NCBI RefSeq assembly: GCF_016862575.1
Contig: NZ_BONF01000002.1
Coordinates: forward strand, 102,193-166,192
Direction: 5' to 3'
Length of the DNA: 64,000 nucleotides
Origin: Catellatospora bangladeshensis
GTDB lineage: Bacteria > Actinomycetota > Actinomycetes > Mycobacteriales > Micromonosporaceae
Positions 32,881-41,751 of this stretch are shown here, piece by piece. The notes under the pieces are model-generated. The model was not told where the DNA came from. It saw nothing but the letters and a program-made list of their open reading frames with translations, and ran no database searches. How positions within the stretch are numbered: position 1 is the first letter of the stretch; each line of letters opens with the position of its first letter. Both the position numbers and the translations under genes were made by a program.

Positions 32881-34263
32881 GTGTCGCAGACCACCCTGGA
32901 ACCCGCCGCCACCGCGTCCGAGGCACCCGCCGCACCGCGCCGTCCGCACTGGACCGCCGTCGTGGAGACGCTGCTCATCGTCGCGGGCCTGGCCCGCCTG
33001 GTCTGGGGCCAGCAGGTCGCGGTCGTCGCCGACGGGGTGGACCGGCTCAACAGCATCAGCGTCCTGCTCACCGACGGGCGGCTCAACAACAGCGAGTACT
33101 CGATCATGGGCCCGCTGTTCTCCACGCCGCTGTGGCTGCTCGGCAAGGCCGTGGCCACCCCCGAGGCCGGCATCAAGTACTTCAACCTGGTGGTCTTCAC
33201 CCTCGGCCTGGCCGCGCTCTGGCTGCTGCTGCGCGGGCTGGTGCCCGGCGCGCTGATCCGGCGGTTCATGCTGATCACCGTGGCGGCGAGCTTGCTGCCG
33301 CCGGACGTCGGCCACTACGGCAGCGAGACGTTCACCATGATGGGCGTGATGGTCGGCATCGTCGTCGTCGTGCGCGGGCGGCGGCGCGGCTGGGGCTGGG
33401 CCGCGGCCGTGGTCGGCGTGGTCAACACGCCCGCCACCGTGGTCGGCTTCGGCGTGGTCGGCCTCGCCGAGACCTGGCGGCACCGGCGGCTGCGCCTGCT
33501 GGTGCCGGTGGCGGTCGCGGCGGCGCTGATCCTGCTGGAGATCCTGGCCCGCAAGGGCGGCTACGTAGGCGACCGCGGCGCCAAGGACGTCATGCCCTTC
33601 TCGGGCCGCCCCGGCTTCTCGTATCCATTCTTCTTCGGGGTGCTGGCGATCCTGTTCGCGTTCGGCCGCGGCATCGTCTGGTACCTGCCCGGCATGTTCC
33701 TGCCGATGCGGCGCGCGCTGGCCGACCTCGACGGGCCGGTGGGCATCGACCTGGCCCGCATCCACCGGCTGTGGCTGCTGTTCGTCGGCGGCCTGGTCGT
33801 CGTGTACGCGCCCTGGTGGGCCTGGTACGCGGGCATGTCGTGGGGGCCGCGCTTCTTCCTGGCCGGCATCCTGCCCGCCGCGCTGGCGCTGGCCCTGCGC
33901 CTCGGCCACCGGCAGGCCGGGCTCGGCGCGAACCTGCTCACGCTGGCGGTGCTGCTGCTGTCGAGCTGGATCGGCCTGAACAGCCTGTTCTGGCACGAGC
34001 TGTGGCCCACCGCCTGCTTCAACACCCCGCAGTCCGTCGAGGCGCTCTGCTGGTACTCACCCGAGTACAGCTCGCTCTGGTACCCCCTGGTGTCCTGGCA
34101 GTTCGCCCACCTGACCGCCACCCAGTGGCTCAGCGCCGCCTACAGCGCCGTCGTCCTGGGCTGGCTCGGCACCCCGCTGCTCCGCCGCATCGCGGGCCAG
34201 CTCGCCACCGCCTGGCGCGACCACCTGACCCCCCGCCTCACCCGCACCGCCTGGCGCTGGTGA
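32881..34263 (+). CDS. Polytopic membrane protein, possibly GT-C-like
   Basis: 460 aa with roughly ten hydrophobic segments and a first external loop holding acidic residues (ISVLLTDGRLNNSEYSIMG), the general plan of GT-C glycosyltransferases that use polyprenyl-linked sugars. No family motif is certain. GTG start shortly after a family A palindrome. It converges with another large membrane protein of similar plan, leaving only 18 bp between stops; both could serve envelope glycan assembly, but this is inference. Confidence 0.7.
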   Translation: MSQTTLEPAATASEAPAAPRRPHWTAVVETLLIVAGLARLVWGQQVAVVADGVDRLNSISVLLTDGRLNNSEYSIMGPLFSTPLWLLGKAVATPEAGIKYFNLVVFTLGLAALWLLLRGLVPGALIRRFMLITVAASLLPPDVGHYGSETFTMMGVMVGIVVVVRGRRRGWGWAAAVVGVVNTPATVVGFGVVGLAETWRHRRLRLLVPVAVAAALILLEILARKGGYVGDRGAKDVMPFSGRPGFSYPFFFGVLAILFAFGRGIVWYLPGMFLPMRRALADLDGPVGIDLARIHRLWLLFVGGLVVVYAPWWAWYAGMSWGPRFFLAGILPAALALALRLGHRQAGLGANLLTLAVLLLSSWIGLNSLFWHELWPTACFNTPQSVEALCWYSPEYSSLWYPLVSWQFAHLTATQWLSAAYSAVVLGWLGTPLLRRIAGQLATAWRDHLTPRLTRTAWRW

Positions 34264-34281
34264 GCCCGGTCCCGACGGGGG

Positions 34282-36159
34282 TCAGTGGACCTGCCAGAGC
34301 CAGACGTCGGAGACGCGCCGGGGGTCGCCGAGGAGCTGGGTCATCGCGGACTTCAGGGCGGGCTGGTACGTCGGCCAGTGGGCGCCGTGCACGTCGTCGG
34401 CGAGCACCACGATGCTCGCGTTCCAGTAGCGCAGGTCGTCGCGCAGCGCGGTGCGGTCCGCGTCGGTGAGCGGGGGCACCACGCCGGTCTTCGCGATCGT
34501 CTCCAGCAGGGTCTGCGTGGGGCGGGGGATCGGGCCGATGCGGCCGGTGCCGTTCGGGCCGCCGGGGCCGAGGAAGAAGCCCGCGGGCAGCCGGAACACG
34601 CTGTCGCCGGGACCGGCCGCGTCGGCGAGCGCGGCGGCCTGCCAGCGCTGCCCGTCCGGCAGCAGGTCGTTGGTGATCGGCACGGGCACCACGGTGCCGC
34701 CGTCGGCCACGTACTCGCGCCACTGGCCGGTGGTGAAGAACTCCGGCACGGGAGCGCGGTCACGGGCGAGCAGCGGGGTGGGGATCAGGGGCAGCAGGGC
34801 GAGGGCGAACGCGGCGGCCCACGCGGCGCGCGGTCCGGGCACCCGTACCCCCACGCCGGACTCGGCGTCGCGGGAGGTCAGCGCGGTGGCGAGCCAGGCC
34901 ACGACGAGACCGAACGCGGGCGCGACGATCAGCGCGAGCCGGGACGGCAGCGCGGCGTTGAACACCGGCAGCCCGCCGATCAGCGCCTCGGGCATCCACA
35001 CGCCGGTGAGGCGGCCCAGCCAGCGCAGCTCGGGGCCGAGCGAGAGCAGCGCGAACACGCCCGCGGTGACGGCGACGGCGGCCAGGTTGACCCGCTGCGG
35101 CCGGGCGGCGCGACGCCACAGCAGCACGATGCCGACGATCACGAGCAGCAGCAGCGGTGCGCCGAAGAACGAGTTCTCCTCGGTCGGGTTGGCGGCCAGG
35201 TCGGTGTTGAGGCCGAGCGCGCCGGCCAGCGAGCGCTCCGGCCAGGCGGCGAAGGCGGCCAGGTCCTCGTTGTGCACCTTCGGGTCGAAGCCGGTGCCGT
35301 GGTACCGCTGTGGGCCTGCGAAGTGCAGATACAGGGGGTACGCCAGCAGCACACCCGCCACCACCGCGCCGCTGCCCAGCCCGGCCAGCACCTTGCGCAG
35401 CAGCGCAGCCGCCTCGGCGCGCCGGGCCAGCGCCCAGACCAGCGTGAACACGCCGAGCGCGAGCGCGGTGAAGAACAGCGCCTCGCCCGCGAGCGAGAAG
35501 CAGACCGCGATGAGCAGGCCCAGCAGCGCGCCGTCCCGGACCGGCTTGTCGCGGCGGACCAGCAGCAGGCAGCGCGCGATGATCAGCGGGACGACCCACT
35601 GCGCGGTCCAGTTGAGGTGCGCGTTCGCGTGGGAGATCATCGCCGGGGCGAAGCCGCAGAACAGGCCGCCGAGCGCCGCGCCGAGCCGGTTCGCGCCGAG
35701 GTGGCGCTGGAACAGCCAGTACCAGGCATAGGCGGTGGCGGCGAGGTTCAGGGTGAGGATCACCAGGAATGTGATCGCGGGGCCGGCCAGGATCGTCAGC
35801 GGGGCGAACAGGAACGCGTACACCGACACCGAGGTGTTGACCGCGAGGTTCACGCCGTCGGGCACGTTGAGCAGGTGAGTGAAGAGCGGATCGGCGCCGT
35901 TGGTGAGCGCGTACGCCCCGTAGGACAGCAGCCACTCGAAGAACGCCTGGTCGCCGGAGTTGACGCCGCTCGCGCGGTGCAGCGGGTCGGACCAGAGCGC
36001 GCCGGTGACCCATACCGCGCCGAGCAGTGAGACGGCCGCGACCAGCAGGTCGATCCGGCGGCCGCGGGTGCGCGCGGCGGCCTCGGCGCCGTCGTGGCCG
36101 GGCGCCTCCGCGAGGTCGGCGGGGGGGCTCTGGGGGCTGGCGGGCGAGGCGATCGACAC
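34282..36159 (-). CDS. Large polytopic membrane protein, glycosyltransferase-like
   Basis: 625 aa. About ten hydrophobic segments fill residues 35-430, followed by a soluble extracytoplasmic C-terminal domain of about 190 aa (RAPVPEFFTTGQWREYVADG…). Loop 1 contains GVNSGDQAFFEW with acidic residues as in GT-C enzymes. The GTG start lies 7 nt behind TAAACT, a good -10, implying a leaderless mRNA. The upstream frame extension is not supported. Exact activity unknown. Confidence 0.75.
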   Translation of the reverse strand: MSIASPASPQSPPADLAEAPGHDGAEAAARTRGRRIDLLVAAVSLLGAVWVTGALWSDPLHRASGVNSGDQAFFEWLLSYGAYALTNGADPLFTHLLNVPDGVNLAVNTSVSVYAFLFAPLTILAGPAITFLVILTLNLAATAYAWYWLFQRHLGANRLGAALGGLFCGFAPAMISHANAHLNWTAQWVVPLIIARCLLLVRRDKPVRDGALLGLLIAVCFSLAGEALFFTALALGVFTLVWALARRAEAAALLRKVLAGLGSGAVVAGVLLAYPLYLHFAGPQRYHGTGFDPKVHNEDLAAFAAWPERSLAGALGLNTDLAANPTEENSFFGAPLLLLVIVGIVLLWRRAARPQRVNLAAVAVTAGVFALLSLGPELRWLGRLTGVWMPEALIGGLPVFNAALPSRLALIVAPAFGLVVAWLATALTSRDAESGVGVRVPGPRAAWAAAFALALLPLIPTPLLARDRAPVPEFFTTGQWREYVADGGTVVPVPITNDLLPDGQRWQAAALADAAGPGDSVFRLPAGFFLGPGGPNGTGRIGPIPRPTQTLLETIAKTGVVPPLTDADRTALRDDLRYWNASIVVLADDVHGAHWPTYQPALKSAMTQLLGDPRRVSDVWLWQVH

Positions 36160-36280
36160 TCGGCGCAGTTTATCAGCGCGCCGGGTGGGCTCTCCGCGCC
36201 CGAGCCGCGCTCTCGGCTTGCCCGCCGCGCCGGTGCTCCGCCACTGCCTTAGCCGTGGCTCCGTCACCCGGCGCGGGGAA

Positions 36281-36341
36281 GATCGCCAGTTTGTGTCTAA
36301 ACCTTGCGCTACGCGACAGTTTTCGACACGAAACGGCGATC
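36281..36341. repeat. Palindrome family C, copy 2
   Basis: Arms GATCGCCAGTTTGTGTC and GACACGAAACGGCGATC. The only family C copy located between divergent genes; it lies about 70 bp upstream of the Zur-like promoter. Confidence 0.8.
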
Positions 36342-36409
36342 ATCCCGATCCCGCATCACAGTGGGCACGGGGAGGTGACCCGGCGACACGCGCGAGATAC
36401 GCACAGTGA

Positions 36410-36440
36410 TTGACCCGCCTATTGAAAATGACTATCAATA
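36410..36440 (+). promoter_or_regulatory. Promoter with Zur-like operator
   Basis: A 21-bp palindrome (36420-36440) has perfect outer arms TATTGA/TCAATA and the core TGAAAATGACTATCA, which matches the actinobacterial Zur pattern TGAAAATGATTTTCA at 12 of 15 positions. TTGACC (36410) is a near-ideal -35; TATCAA (36434-36439) inside the palindrome is a -10 at 18 bp spacing. Initiation would fall on the ATG at 36446, so the mRNA is probably leaderless and fully repressible. Confidence 0.75.
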
Positions 36441-36445
36441 GCAGT

Positions 36446-37423
36446 ATGAAGATGGCATTCGTCGGCAAGGGCGGCAGCGGTAAGACCACCCTTGCGGCGC
36501 TCGTGGCCCGGCACCTGGCGGCGGCGACGCCGCCCGGGGCGCTGCTGGCCGTGGACGCGGATATCAACCAGCACCTGGCGGCGGCGCTCGGCATCAGCGA
36601 GGACGAGGCGGTCCTGCTCCCGTCGCTGGGCGACCACCTGACCGACATCAAGGAGTACCTGCGCGGCGACAACCCGCGCATCCCCTCCGCCGCCACGATG
36701 GTCAAGACGACCCCGCCGGGGAGCGGCTCACGCCTCCTGCGGGTCGGCGAGACCAACCCGATCTACGACCGCCTGGTCCGCCGCGTCGGCGGGGTGCGCC
36801 TGGCGGTGACCGGGCCGTTCGCCACCGAGGACCTGGGCGTGGCCTGCTACCACTCCAAGGTCGGTGCGGTCGAGCTGCTGCTCAACCACCTGGTCGACGG
36901 GCCCGGGGAGTACGTCGTGGTCGACATGACCGCGGGTGCGGACAGCTTCGCCTCCGGCCTGTTCACCCGGTTCGACGCCACGTTCCTGGTGTGCGAGCCG
37001 ACCCTGCGCAGCGTGGGGGTGTACCGGCAGTACATCGGCTACGCCCGCGACTTCGGGGTGCGCGTGCACGTGATCGGCAACAAGATCGACGACGCGTCGG
37101 ACGTGGCGTTCCTGCGCGAGCACGTCGGCGACGACCTGCTCACCTGGGTCGGGCGCTCCGGGTTCGTACGCGCCGCCGAGCGCGGCGCCCCGCGCCCGAT
37201 CAGCGAGCTGGAGGCGCCCAACCGGGCTGCGCTCGACCTGATCCGGGCGACCGTGGACGGCTGCGTCAAGGACTGGCCGCGCTACACCGCGCAGGCCGTG
37301 GAGTTCCATCTGCGCAACGCGCAGGCGTGGGGCAACGCCCGCAGCGGCGAGGACCTCGCCGCCCAGGTCGACCCCGATTTCGTGCTCGGGCCGCAGCGGC
37401 TCGAGCCGGCAGGACACCGCTGA
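36446..37423 (+). CDS. MinD/CooC-like P-loop ATPase
   Basis: 325 aa. A deviant Walker A, GKGGSGKTT (residues 8-16), the aspartates in LLAVDADINQH and a second VVDMTAG block place it in the MinD/ParA superfamily; the CooC branch, which inserts metal into enzymes, is the nearest by motif. Cysteines are at VACYHSK and LVCEPT. First gene behind the Zur-like box, followed 35 bp later by a small Cys-containing protein gene. A metal-handling role is inferred from the operator, not shown. Confidence 0.8.
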   Translation: MKMAFVGKGGSGKTTLAALVARHLAAATPPGALLAVDADINQHLAAALGISEDEAVLLPSLGDHLTDIKEYLRGDNPRIPSAATMVKTTPPGSGSRLLRVGETNPIYDRLVRRVGGVRLAVTGPFATEDLGVACYHSKVGAVELLLNHLVDGPGEYVVVDMTAGADSFASGLFTRFDATFLVCEPTLRSVGVYRQYIGYARDFGVRVHVIGNKIDDASDVAFLREHVGDDLLTWVGRSGFVRAAERGAPRPISELEAPNRAALDLIRATVDGCVKDWPRYTAQAVEFHLRNAQAWGNARSGEDLAAQVDPDFVLGPQRLEPAGHR

Positions 37424-37458
37424 CGGCCGCCAGGCCGTCCCCGATGAGAGGAGAGCAC

Positions 37459-37854
37459 ATGTCACTCGACGTACCCGTGGCGCTGCTGGAGCGCGCCGAG
37501 GCCGGGCAGGTCGACGACGCCGAGTTCGTCGACTGCGTACGCACGTCGCTGCCGTACGCGTGGGAGGTGGTCAGCGCCGCCGCCGGGCGGCTGGCCGACA
37601 CGCCCGGTAGCGAGTTCGGCGAGCACGCCACCCCGCCGCCCAGCGAGGCCCAGCGCGGTGAGCTGCTGCGCGCGCTGGCCAGCGACGCGATCCGGGGCGG
37701 CCTGGAGCGCCACTTCGGCATCAAGCTCGCGTTCCAGAACTGCCACCGCGTCGCGGCGTTCGCGCTGAGCGCCGTCGGCGGGGACACCTACCAGGAGTTC
37801 ATCTCCCCGGTGGCCCAGCTGCGCAACCAGTCACCCGAACTCCGCGACTGCTGA
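37459..37854 (+). CDS. Conserved small cysteine-containing protein, unknown function
   Basis: 131 aa, soluble. Notable are three cysteines, EFVDCVRTSLPYAWEV near residue 25, LAFQNCHRVAAF near 96 and a C-terminal Asp-Cys, plus conserved-looking DAIRGGLERHFG. The residues could bind metal, but no known motif is met. GAGAGGAGAG precedes the ATG. It is probably cotranscribed with the CooC-like ATPase under the Zur-like box. No family name recognised. Confidence 0.72.
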   Translation: MSLDVPVALLERAEAGQVDDAEFVDCVRTSLPYAWEVVSAAAGRLADTPGSEFGEHATPPPSEAQRGELLRALASDAIRGGLERHFGIKLAFQNCHRVAAFALSAVGGDTYQEFISPVAQLRNQSPELRDC

Positions 37855-37859
37855 CCGAG

Positions 37860-37912
37860 AAAGGAAGGGCACCTTCTTAACGCTATGCGTATAGGAAGGT
37901 GCCCTTCTTAAC
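37860..37912 (+). repeat. Palindrome family A, copy 6
   Basis: Arms AAAGGAAGGGCACCTTC and GAAGGTGCCCTTCTTAAC with apical ACGC/GCGT around TAT. Forward orientation, 5 bp past the stop of the small Cys protein and before the LLM oxidoreductase. Confidence 0.92.
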
Positions 37913-37946
37913 ATTTGCGCTGAATCGCGCTCTGGAAGGAGTCGCC

Positions 37947-38966
37947 TTGCTGGACGTTTTCCTGACCAGTGCCTATGGCCCGGCTGCGGCGGTCGCGCAC
38001 GCGGTGGCGGCGGAGCGGGCCGGGATGGGCGGGGTGTGGCTCGCCGAGCACCACTTCGTCGCGTACGGCCAGTGCCCGTCGGCGACCGTGCTGGCCGGGC
38101 ACATCCTCGCCGGGACCAGGCGCATCACCGTCGGCACGGCGGCGTGCGTGCTGGGCTCGCGGCACCCGGTCGCGCTGGGGGAGGAGGCGGCGCTGCTGCA
38201 CGCGCTGGCCGGGGACCGGTTTCAGCTCGGCGTCGCCCGGGGCGGGCCGTGGCAGGAGGTCGCGATCCTCGGGCGGGGCGTGGAGCACTACCGGCAGGGC
38301 TTCGCCGAGTCGCTGGAGGTGCTGCTGCGCTGGCTGTCAGGGGCGGCGGCGGTCGGCGCGGACGGGGAGTTCCACCGGTTCGGGCCGCTGGCCGTCGTGC
38401 CACGACCGGACCGGCCGGTGCCGGTGCGGGTGGCGGTCACCTCGGGGGACACGGCCGAGCTGGCGGGGCGGCACGGGCTGCCGCTGCTGCTGGGCGTACA
38501 CGCCGATGACGCCGAGACGGCCGCGCTGGTGGACCGGTGGGCGCAGGCCGCCGCTGCGCACGGGCACGATCCCGTGGGGGTGGACCACGCGCGGGTCCGG
38601 CTGGCCTACCCGTGCGCGGACCGTGCCACGGGAGAGCGCGAGCTGCGCGAACGCCTGCCGCGCTGGCTCGCGGGCATCCGGGCCGCCGTGCCGGTCTCCG
38701 GCGCCCCGCCCGGCCGCGACCTCGACGCGCATGTCGAGCACCTGCTCCGGATCCAGCCCGTCGGCCCGCCCGCCGAGGTCGCCGCCGCCCTCGCGCACTC
38801 CGTCACCGAGACGGGGGTGTCGCGCCACCTGTGCATGGTCGAAGCCGCCGGCTCCCCCGGGGCCACCACCGACCTCATCATCACCCTCGCTGCCCTCCCC
38901 GCAGCCTGGCCCACTCCGCCTCGCACCCCCGTCGCCGCCCCGTTCCAGAGCGCCGATCTTGCGTGA
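37947..38966 (+). CDS. LLM-class flavin-dependent oxidoreductase
   Basis: 339 aa, bacterial-luciferase fold, using FMN or F420. Typical blocks: GVWLAEHHF, the RITVGTAACVLGSRHPVALGEE region (first 20 residues quoted) and DRFQLGVARGG. The start is a TTG behind GGAAGGAG; upstream frame codons lie within the family A palindrome. It follows the ATPase and small Cys protein genes closely on the same strand, but a palindrome lies between, so full cotranscription is uncertain. Substrate unknown. Confidence 0.85.
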   Translation: MLDVFLTSAYGPAAAVAHAVAAERAGMGGVWLAEHHFVAYGQCPSATVLAGHILAGTRRITVGTAACVLGSRHPVALGEEAALLHALAGDRFQLGVARGGPWQEVAILGRGVEHYRQGFAESLEVLLRWLSGAAAVGADGEFHRFGPLAVVPRPDRPVPVRVAVTSGDTAELAGRHGLPLLLGVHADDAETAALVDRWAQAAAAHGHDPVGVDHARVRLAYPCADRATGERELRERLPRWLAGIRAAVPVSGAPPGRDLDAHVEHLLRIQPVGPPAEVAAALAHSVTETGVSRHLCMVEAAGSPGATTDLIITLAALPAAWPTPPRTPVAAPFQSADLA

Positions 38967-39024
38967 ACTGTGGGTGCGACACGCCCTTTCCGGGCATATC
39001 CCTAACAGTTCGCGCAAGATCGAC
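38953..39024. repeat. Palindrome family B, copy 2
   Basis: CGATCTTGCGTGAACTGTGG … ACAGTTCGCGCAAGATCG, inverted relative to copies 1, 3 and 4. It overlaps the last codons of the LLM oxidoreductase (stop at 38964-38966), so part of the repeat is translated. Confidence 0.85.
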
Positions 39025-39053
39025 GCTCTGGGGTGAGGGCGCCGGGCTGCGGC

Positions 39054-39106
39054 GTTAAGAAGGGCACCTTCTACTACGGATAGCGTTAAGAAGGTGCCCT
39101 TCCTTT
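39054..39106 (-). repeat. Palindrome family A, copy 7
   Basis: Arms GTTAAGAAGGGCACCTTC and GAAGGTGCCCTTCCTTT around TACTACGGATAGCGTTAA. Reverse orientation although both flanking genes read forward. Thirty bp downstream of a family B copy. Confidence 0.9.
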
Positions 39107-39239
39107 CGTGGGCTTTCCCTCGTAGCCACATCGGGGAGGGGGAATGTGTGTTGCGGGGATATGTCGGGGGTGTTGCGGGAGGGCATAGCGTGCGGCTCCA
39201 CACAGGTGAGTGACACGGATCACTGTCTAGGAGCCCGCC

Positions 39240-40658
39240 ATGCCCGTCCCCTCCGCCCCGCGGCTGCTCCGCGCGGCGCTCGCCCTCCTCATCGGACTCG
39301 CCGGGGTGGCCGTCGTCGCCACCCCGGCGCACGCGGCCACGCTGACGCAGGTCAGCTCGTTCGGCAGCAATCCCGGCAACCTCAGTATGTACAGCTACCG
39401 GCCCGACGGCCTGGCCAGCGGCCGTCCGGCCGTGGTGCTGCTGCACGGCTGCACCCAGAACGCGAACGCGTACTTCACCAACTCCGGCTGGCGCAAGTAC
39501 GCCGACCTGTGGGGCTTCGCGCTCATCGTGGCCGAGCAGAAGTCCGGCAACAACTCGCTGAGCTGCTTCAACTGGTTTCAGGCCGGGGACATCGCCCGGG
39601 GGCAGGGCGAGGCCCTGTCGGTCAAGCAGATGGTCGACTACGCCAAGACCAACTACGGCACCGACGCGAGCCGGGTGTACGTGTCCGGCCTGTCCGCGGG
39701 CGGCGCGATGAGCGCGGTGATGCTCGCCGCGTACCCGGACGTGTTCAAGGCCGGCTCGGTCGTCGCGGGCATCCCGTACAACTGCGGCACGGCCTGCCAG
39801 GGCGCGGCCGTGAGCAAGACCCCGCAGCAGTGGGGTGACCTGGTCCGCAACGCCTACCCCGGCTTCGGCGGCCCGTGGCCGAGGGTGGCGATCTGGCAGG
39901 GGCAGTCCGACACGACCGTCGTGCCCGCCAACGGCACCGAGCTGATGACGCAGTGGACGAACGTGCGCGGCGCTTCGCAGGCCGTCGGAAGCACGAGCAG
40001 CCTGCCGGGCAACACCACGCTGGAGACGTACGCGTCCGACGCGGTGCGGCTCTACAAGGTCGCCGGCATGGGCCACGGCACGCCCGTCGACCCGGGCAGC
40101 GGCGTGGACCAGTGCGGCACCGCCGCGTCGTACTTCCTCGACACCATCTGCTCGGCGTACCGCGACGCGCTGTTCTTCGGGCTGGACGGCGGCGGCACCA
40201 CGCCGACCCCGCCCGGCGCGCCCACCGGCCTGTCCGTCACCGGCGTCACCGACACCAGCGTCGCCCTGTCCTGGACGGCGGTGTCCGGCGCCACCGGCTA
40301 CCACGTCTACCGCGGCGGCACGAAGCTGACGTCATCCCCGGTCACCGGTGCGGCGTACACGGCGACGGGGCTGAGCGCGGGCACCGCGTACACCTTCACC
40401 GTCACCGCCGTGAGCGCCTCCGGCGAGAGCGGCCAGTCCGCCCCCGTCTCCGCCACCACCACCGGCGGCACCACCCCGCCCGTCTGCTACACCGCCAGCA
40501 ACTACGCCCAGGTCGCCGCGGGCCGCGCCTACCACTCCCTCGGCTACGCCTACGCCAACGGCTCCAACCAGAACATGGGTCTCTACAACACCTTCTACAC
40601 CCACACCCTGAAGCAGACCGGCCCCGACTACTGGGTCATCGCCGACGGCCAGTGCTGA
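39240..40658 (+). CDS. Secreted PHB-depolymerase-family esterase with FN3 and C-terminal domains
   Basis: 472 aa. Signal peptide ending VATPAHA; alpha/beta-hydrolase of the esterase PHB-depolymerase family with oxyanion-site LLHGCTQN and nucleophile Ser152 in SGLSAGG; late acid and His in GMGHGTP. A fibronectin type III domain (about 322-405: PGAPTGLSVTGVTDTSVALS) and a 60-aa Cys-flanked C-terminal module (CYTASNYAQVAAGRAY … ADGQC) probably bind polymer. Acts outside the cell on short-chain polyhydroxyalkanoates or feruloyl esters. TAGGAG precedes the ATG; AGTGA/TCACT inverted repeat lies about 20 bp upstream. Confidence 0.9.
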   Translation: MPVPSAPRLLRAALALLIGLAGVAVVATPAHAATLTQVSSFGSNPGNLSMYSYRPDGLASGRPAVVLLHGCTQNANAYFTNSGWRKYADLWGFALIVAEQKSGNNSLSCFNWFQAGDIARGQGEALSVKQMVDYAKTNYGTDASRVYVSGLSAGGAMSAVMLAAYPDVFKAGSVVAGIPYNCGTACQGAAVSKTPQQWGDLVRNAYPGFGGPWPRVAIWQGQSDTTVVPANGTELMTQWTNVRGASQAVGSTSSLPGNTTLETYASDAVRLYKVAGMGHGTPVDPGSGVDQCGTAASYFLDTICSAYRDALFFGLDGGGTTPTPPGAPTGLSVTGVTDTSVALSWTAVSGATGYHVYRGGTKLTSSPVTGAAYTATGLSAGTAYTFTVTAVSASGESGQSAPVSATTTGGTTPPVCYTASNYAQVAAGRAYHSLGYAYANGSNQNMGLYNTFYTHTLKQTGPDYWVIADGQC

Positions 40659-40685
40659 CCGCCCCCGCCCCGCCCCCACCGCTGC

Positions 40686-40759
40686 GCCGATCTTGCGCGA
40701 ACTGTTAGGGATATGCCCGGAAGGGGCGTGTCGCACCCACAGTTCACGCAAGATCGGCG
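40686..40759. repeat. Palindrome family B, copy 3
   Basis: GCCGATCTTGCGCGAACTGT … ACAGTTCACGCAAGATCGGC, the most regular copy. Between converging esterase and oxidoreductase genes. Confidence 0.88.
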
Positions 40760-40783
40760 CGGTAGAGAGGGGGCGGGGCGCGG

Positions 40784-41674
40784 TCAGGCGGGGACTGGGT
40801 CGGTGAGGGCGGCGTGGAGGGCCTGGCTGATGGTGCGGTGGCGGTAGGGGAAGCCGGCGGCGGTGAGGGCGCCGGGCATGACGCGGAGGCTGCGGTAGGC
40901 CTCGTTGCCGAACTCGCCGTAGAGGATCTTCAGGGCCGCTTTGGGGATGGGCATGACGGTGGGGCGGTGGAGTTCGGCGCCGAAGGCGCGGGTGAACTGG
41001 GCGTTGGTGACGGGGGCGGGGCCGACCATGTTGACGGGGCCCTCGACGCGGTCGTCGTCCAGGACGAACTGGGCGGCGCCCAGCCAGTCGTAGAGGGAGA
41101 TCCAGGGGACCCACTGGCGGCCGTTGCCGAGCCGCCCGCCCAGGCCCATCTTGAAGGGCACCAGCTGTGCCTTGAGGAAGCCGCCGTCGCGGTGCAGGGG
41201 GTAGCCGGTGCGCAGCAGCACCACCCGCGACCCGGCGGTCACGGCGGGCGCGGTCGCCTCCTCCCAGTGGATCGAGACGCCGGCCAGGAAGTCGTCGCCG
41301 GGCGGGGACAGCTCGGTCACCTCGCGGTCGCCGGTCTCCCCGTAGAAGCCCACTCCGGATGCGTTGACCAGCACCGGGATGCGCTGCGCGGCGACGGCGC
41401 GGGCCAGCGTCGCGGTCGGCACGACCCGGCTGGACAGGATCAGCGCCTGGTACTCGTCGGTCCAGCGCCGGTCGCCCACGCCGACCCCGCACAGGTTGAC
41501 CACGGCATCGGTGCCGTCGGGGAGCCGGATCGGCTCGGCCGGGTCCCACTGCCGCTCGGAGGGGTCGGCGGCCGGGCGGCGCACCAGCTGGATGACTTCG
41601 TGCCCGGCCGACCGGAGAGTCGACAGCAGGGGCTGCCCCAGGAAGCCCGAGGCTCCCGCCACCACGATCCGCAT
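40784..41674 (-). CDS. TIGR01777-family NAD(P)-binding oxidoreductase
   Basis: 296 aa, extended SDR fold. The nucleotide-binding GASGFLGQ is at residues 7-14; NLCGVGVGDRRWT and NASGVGFYGETGD are the family signatures, and the C-terminal DUF1731 region (PKAALKILYGEFGNE) is present. E. coli YfcH and plant homologues belong here; substrate unknown. No ribosome binding site is visible at the ATG. Confidence 0.9.
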   Translation of the reverse strand: MRIVVAGASGFLGQPLLSTLRSAGHEVIQLVRRPAADPSERQWDPAEPIRLPDGTDAVVNLCGVGVGDRRWTDEYQALILSSRVVPTATLARAVAAQRIPVLVNASGVGFYGETGDREVTELSPPGDDFLAGVSIHWEEATAPAVTAGSRVVLLRTGYPLHRDGGFLKAQLVPFKMGLGGRLGNGRQWVPWISLYDWLGAAQFVLDDDRVEGPVNMVGPAPVTNAQFTRAFGAELHRPTVMPIPKAALKILYGEFGNEAYRSLRVMPGALTAAGFPYRHRTISQALHAALTDPVPA

Positions 41675-41751
41675 ACGACAATCATGCCCGAAAAGGAGCC
41701 GGGCCCGGCGTGCCGACACCGCGGGGGTGACGGTCCGCGGCCGGGCCGTGG

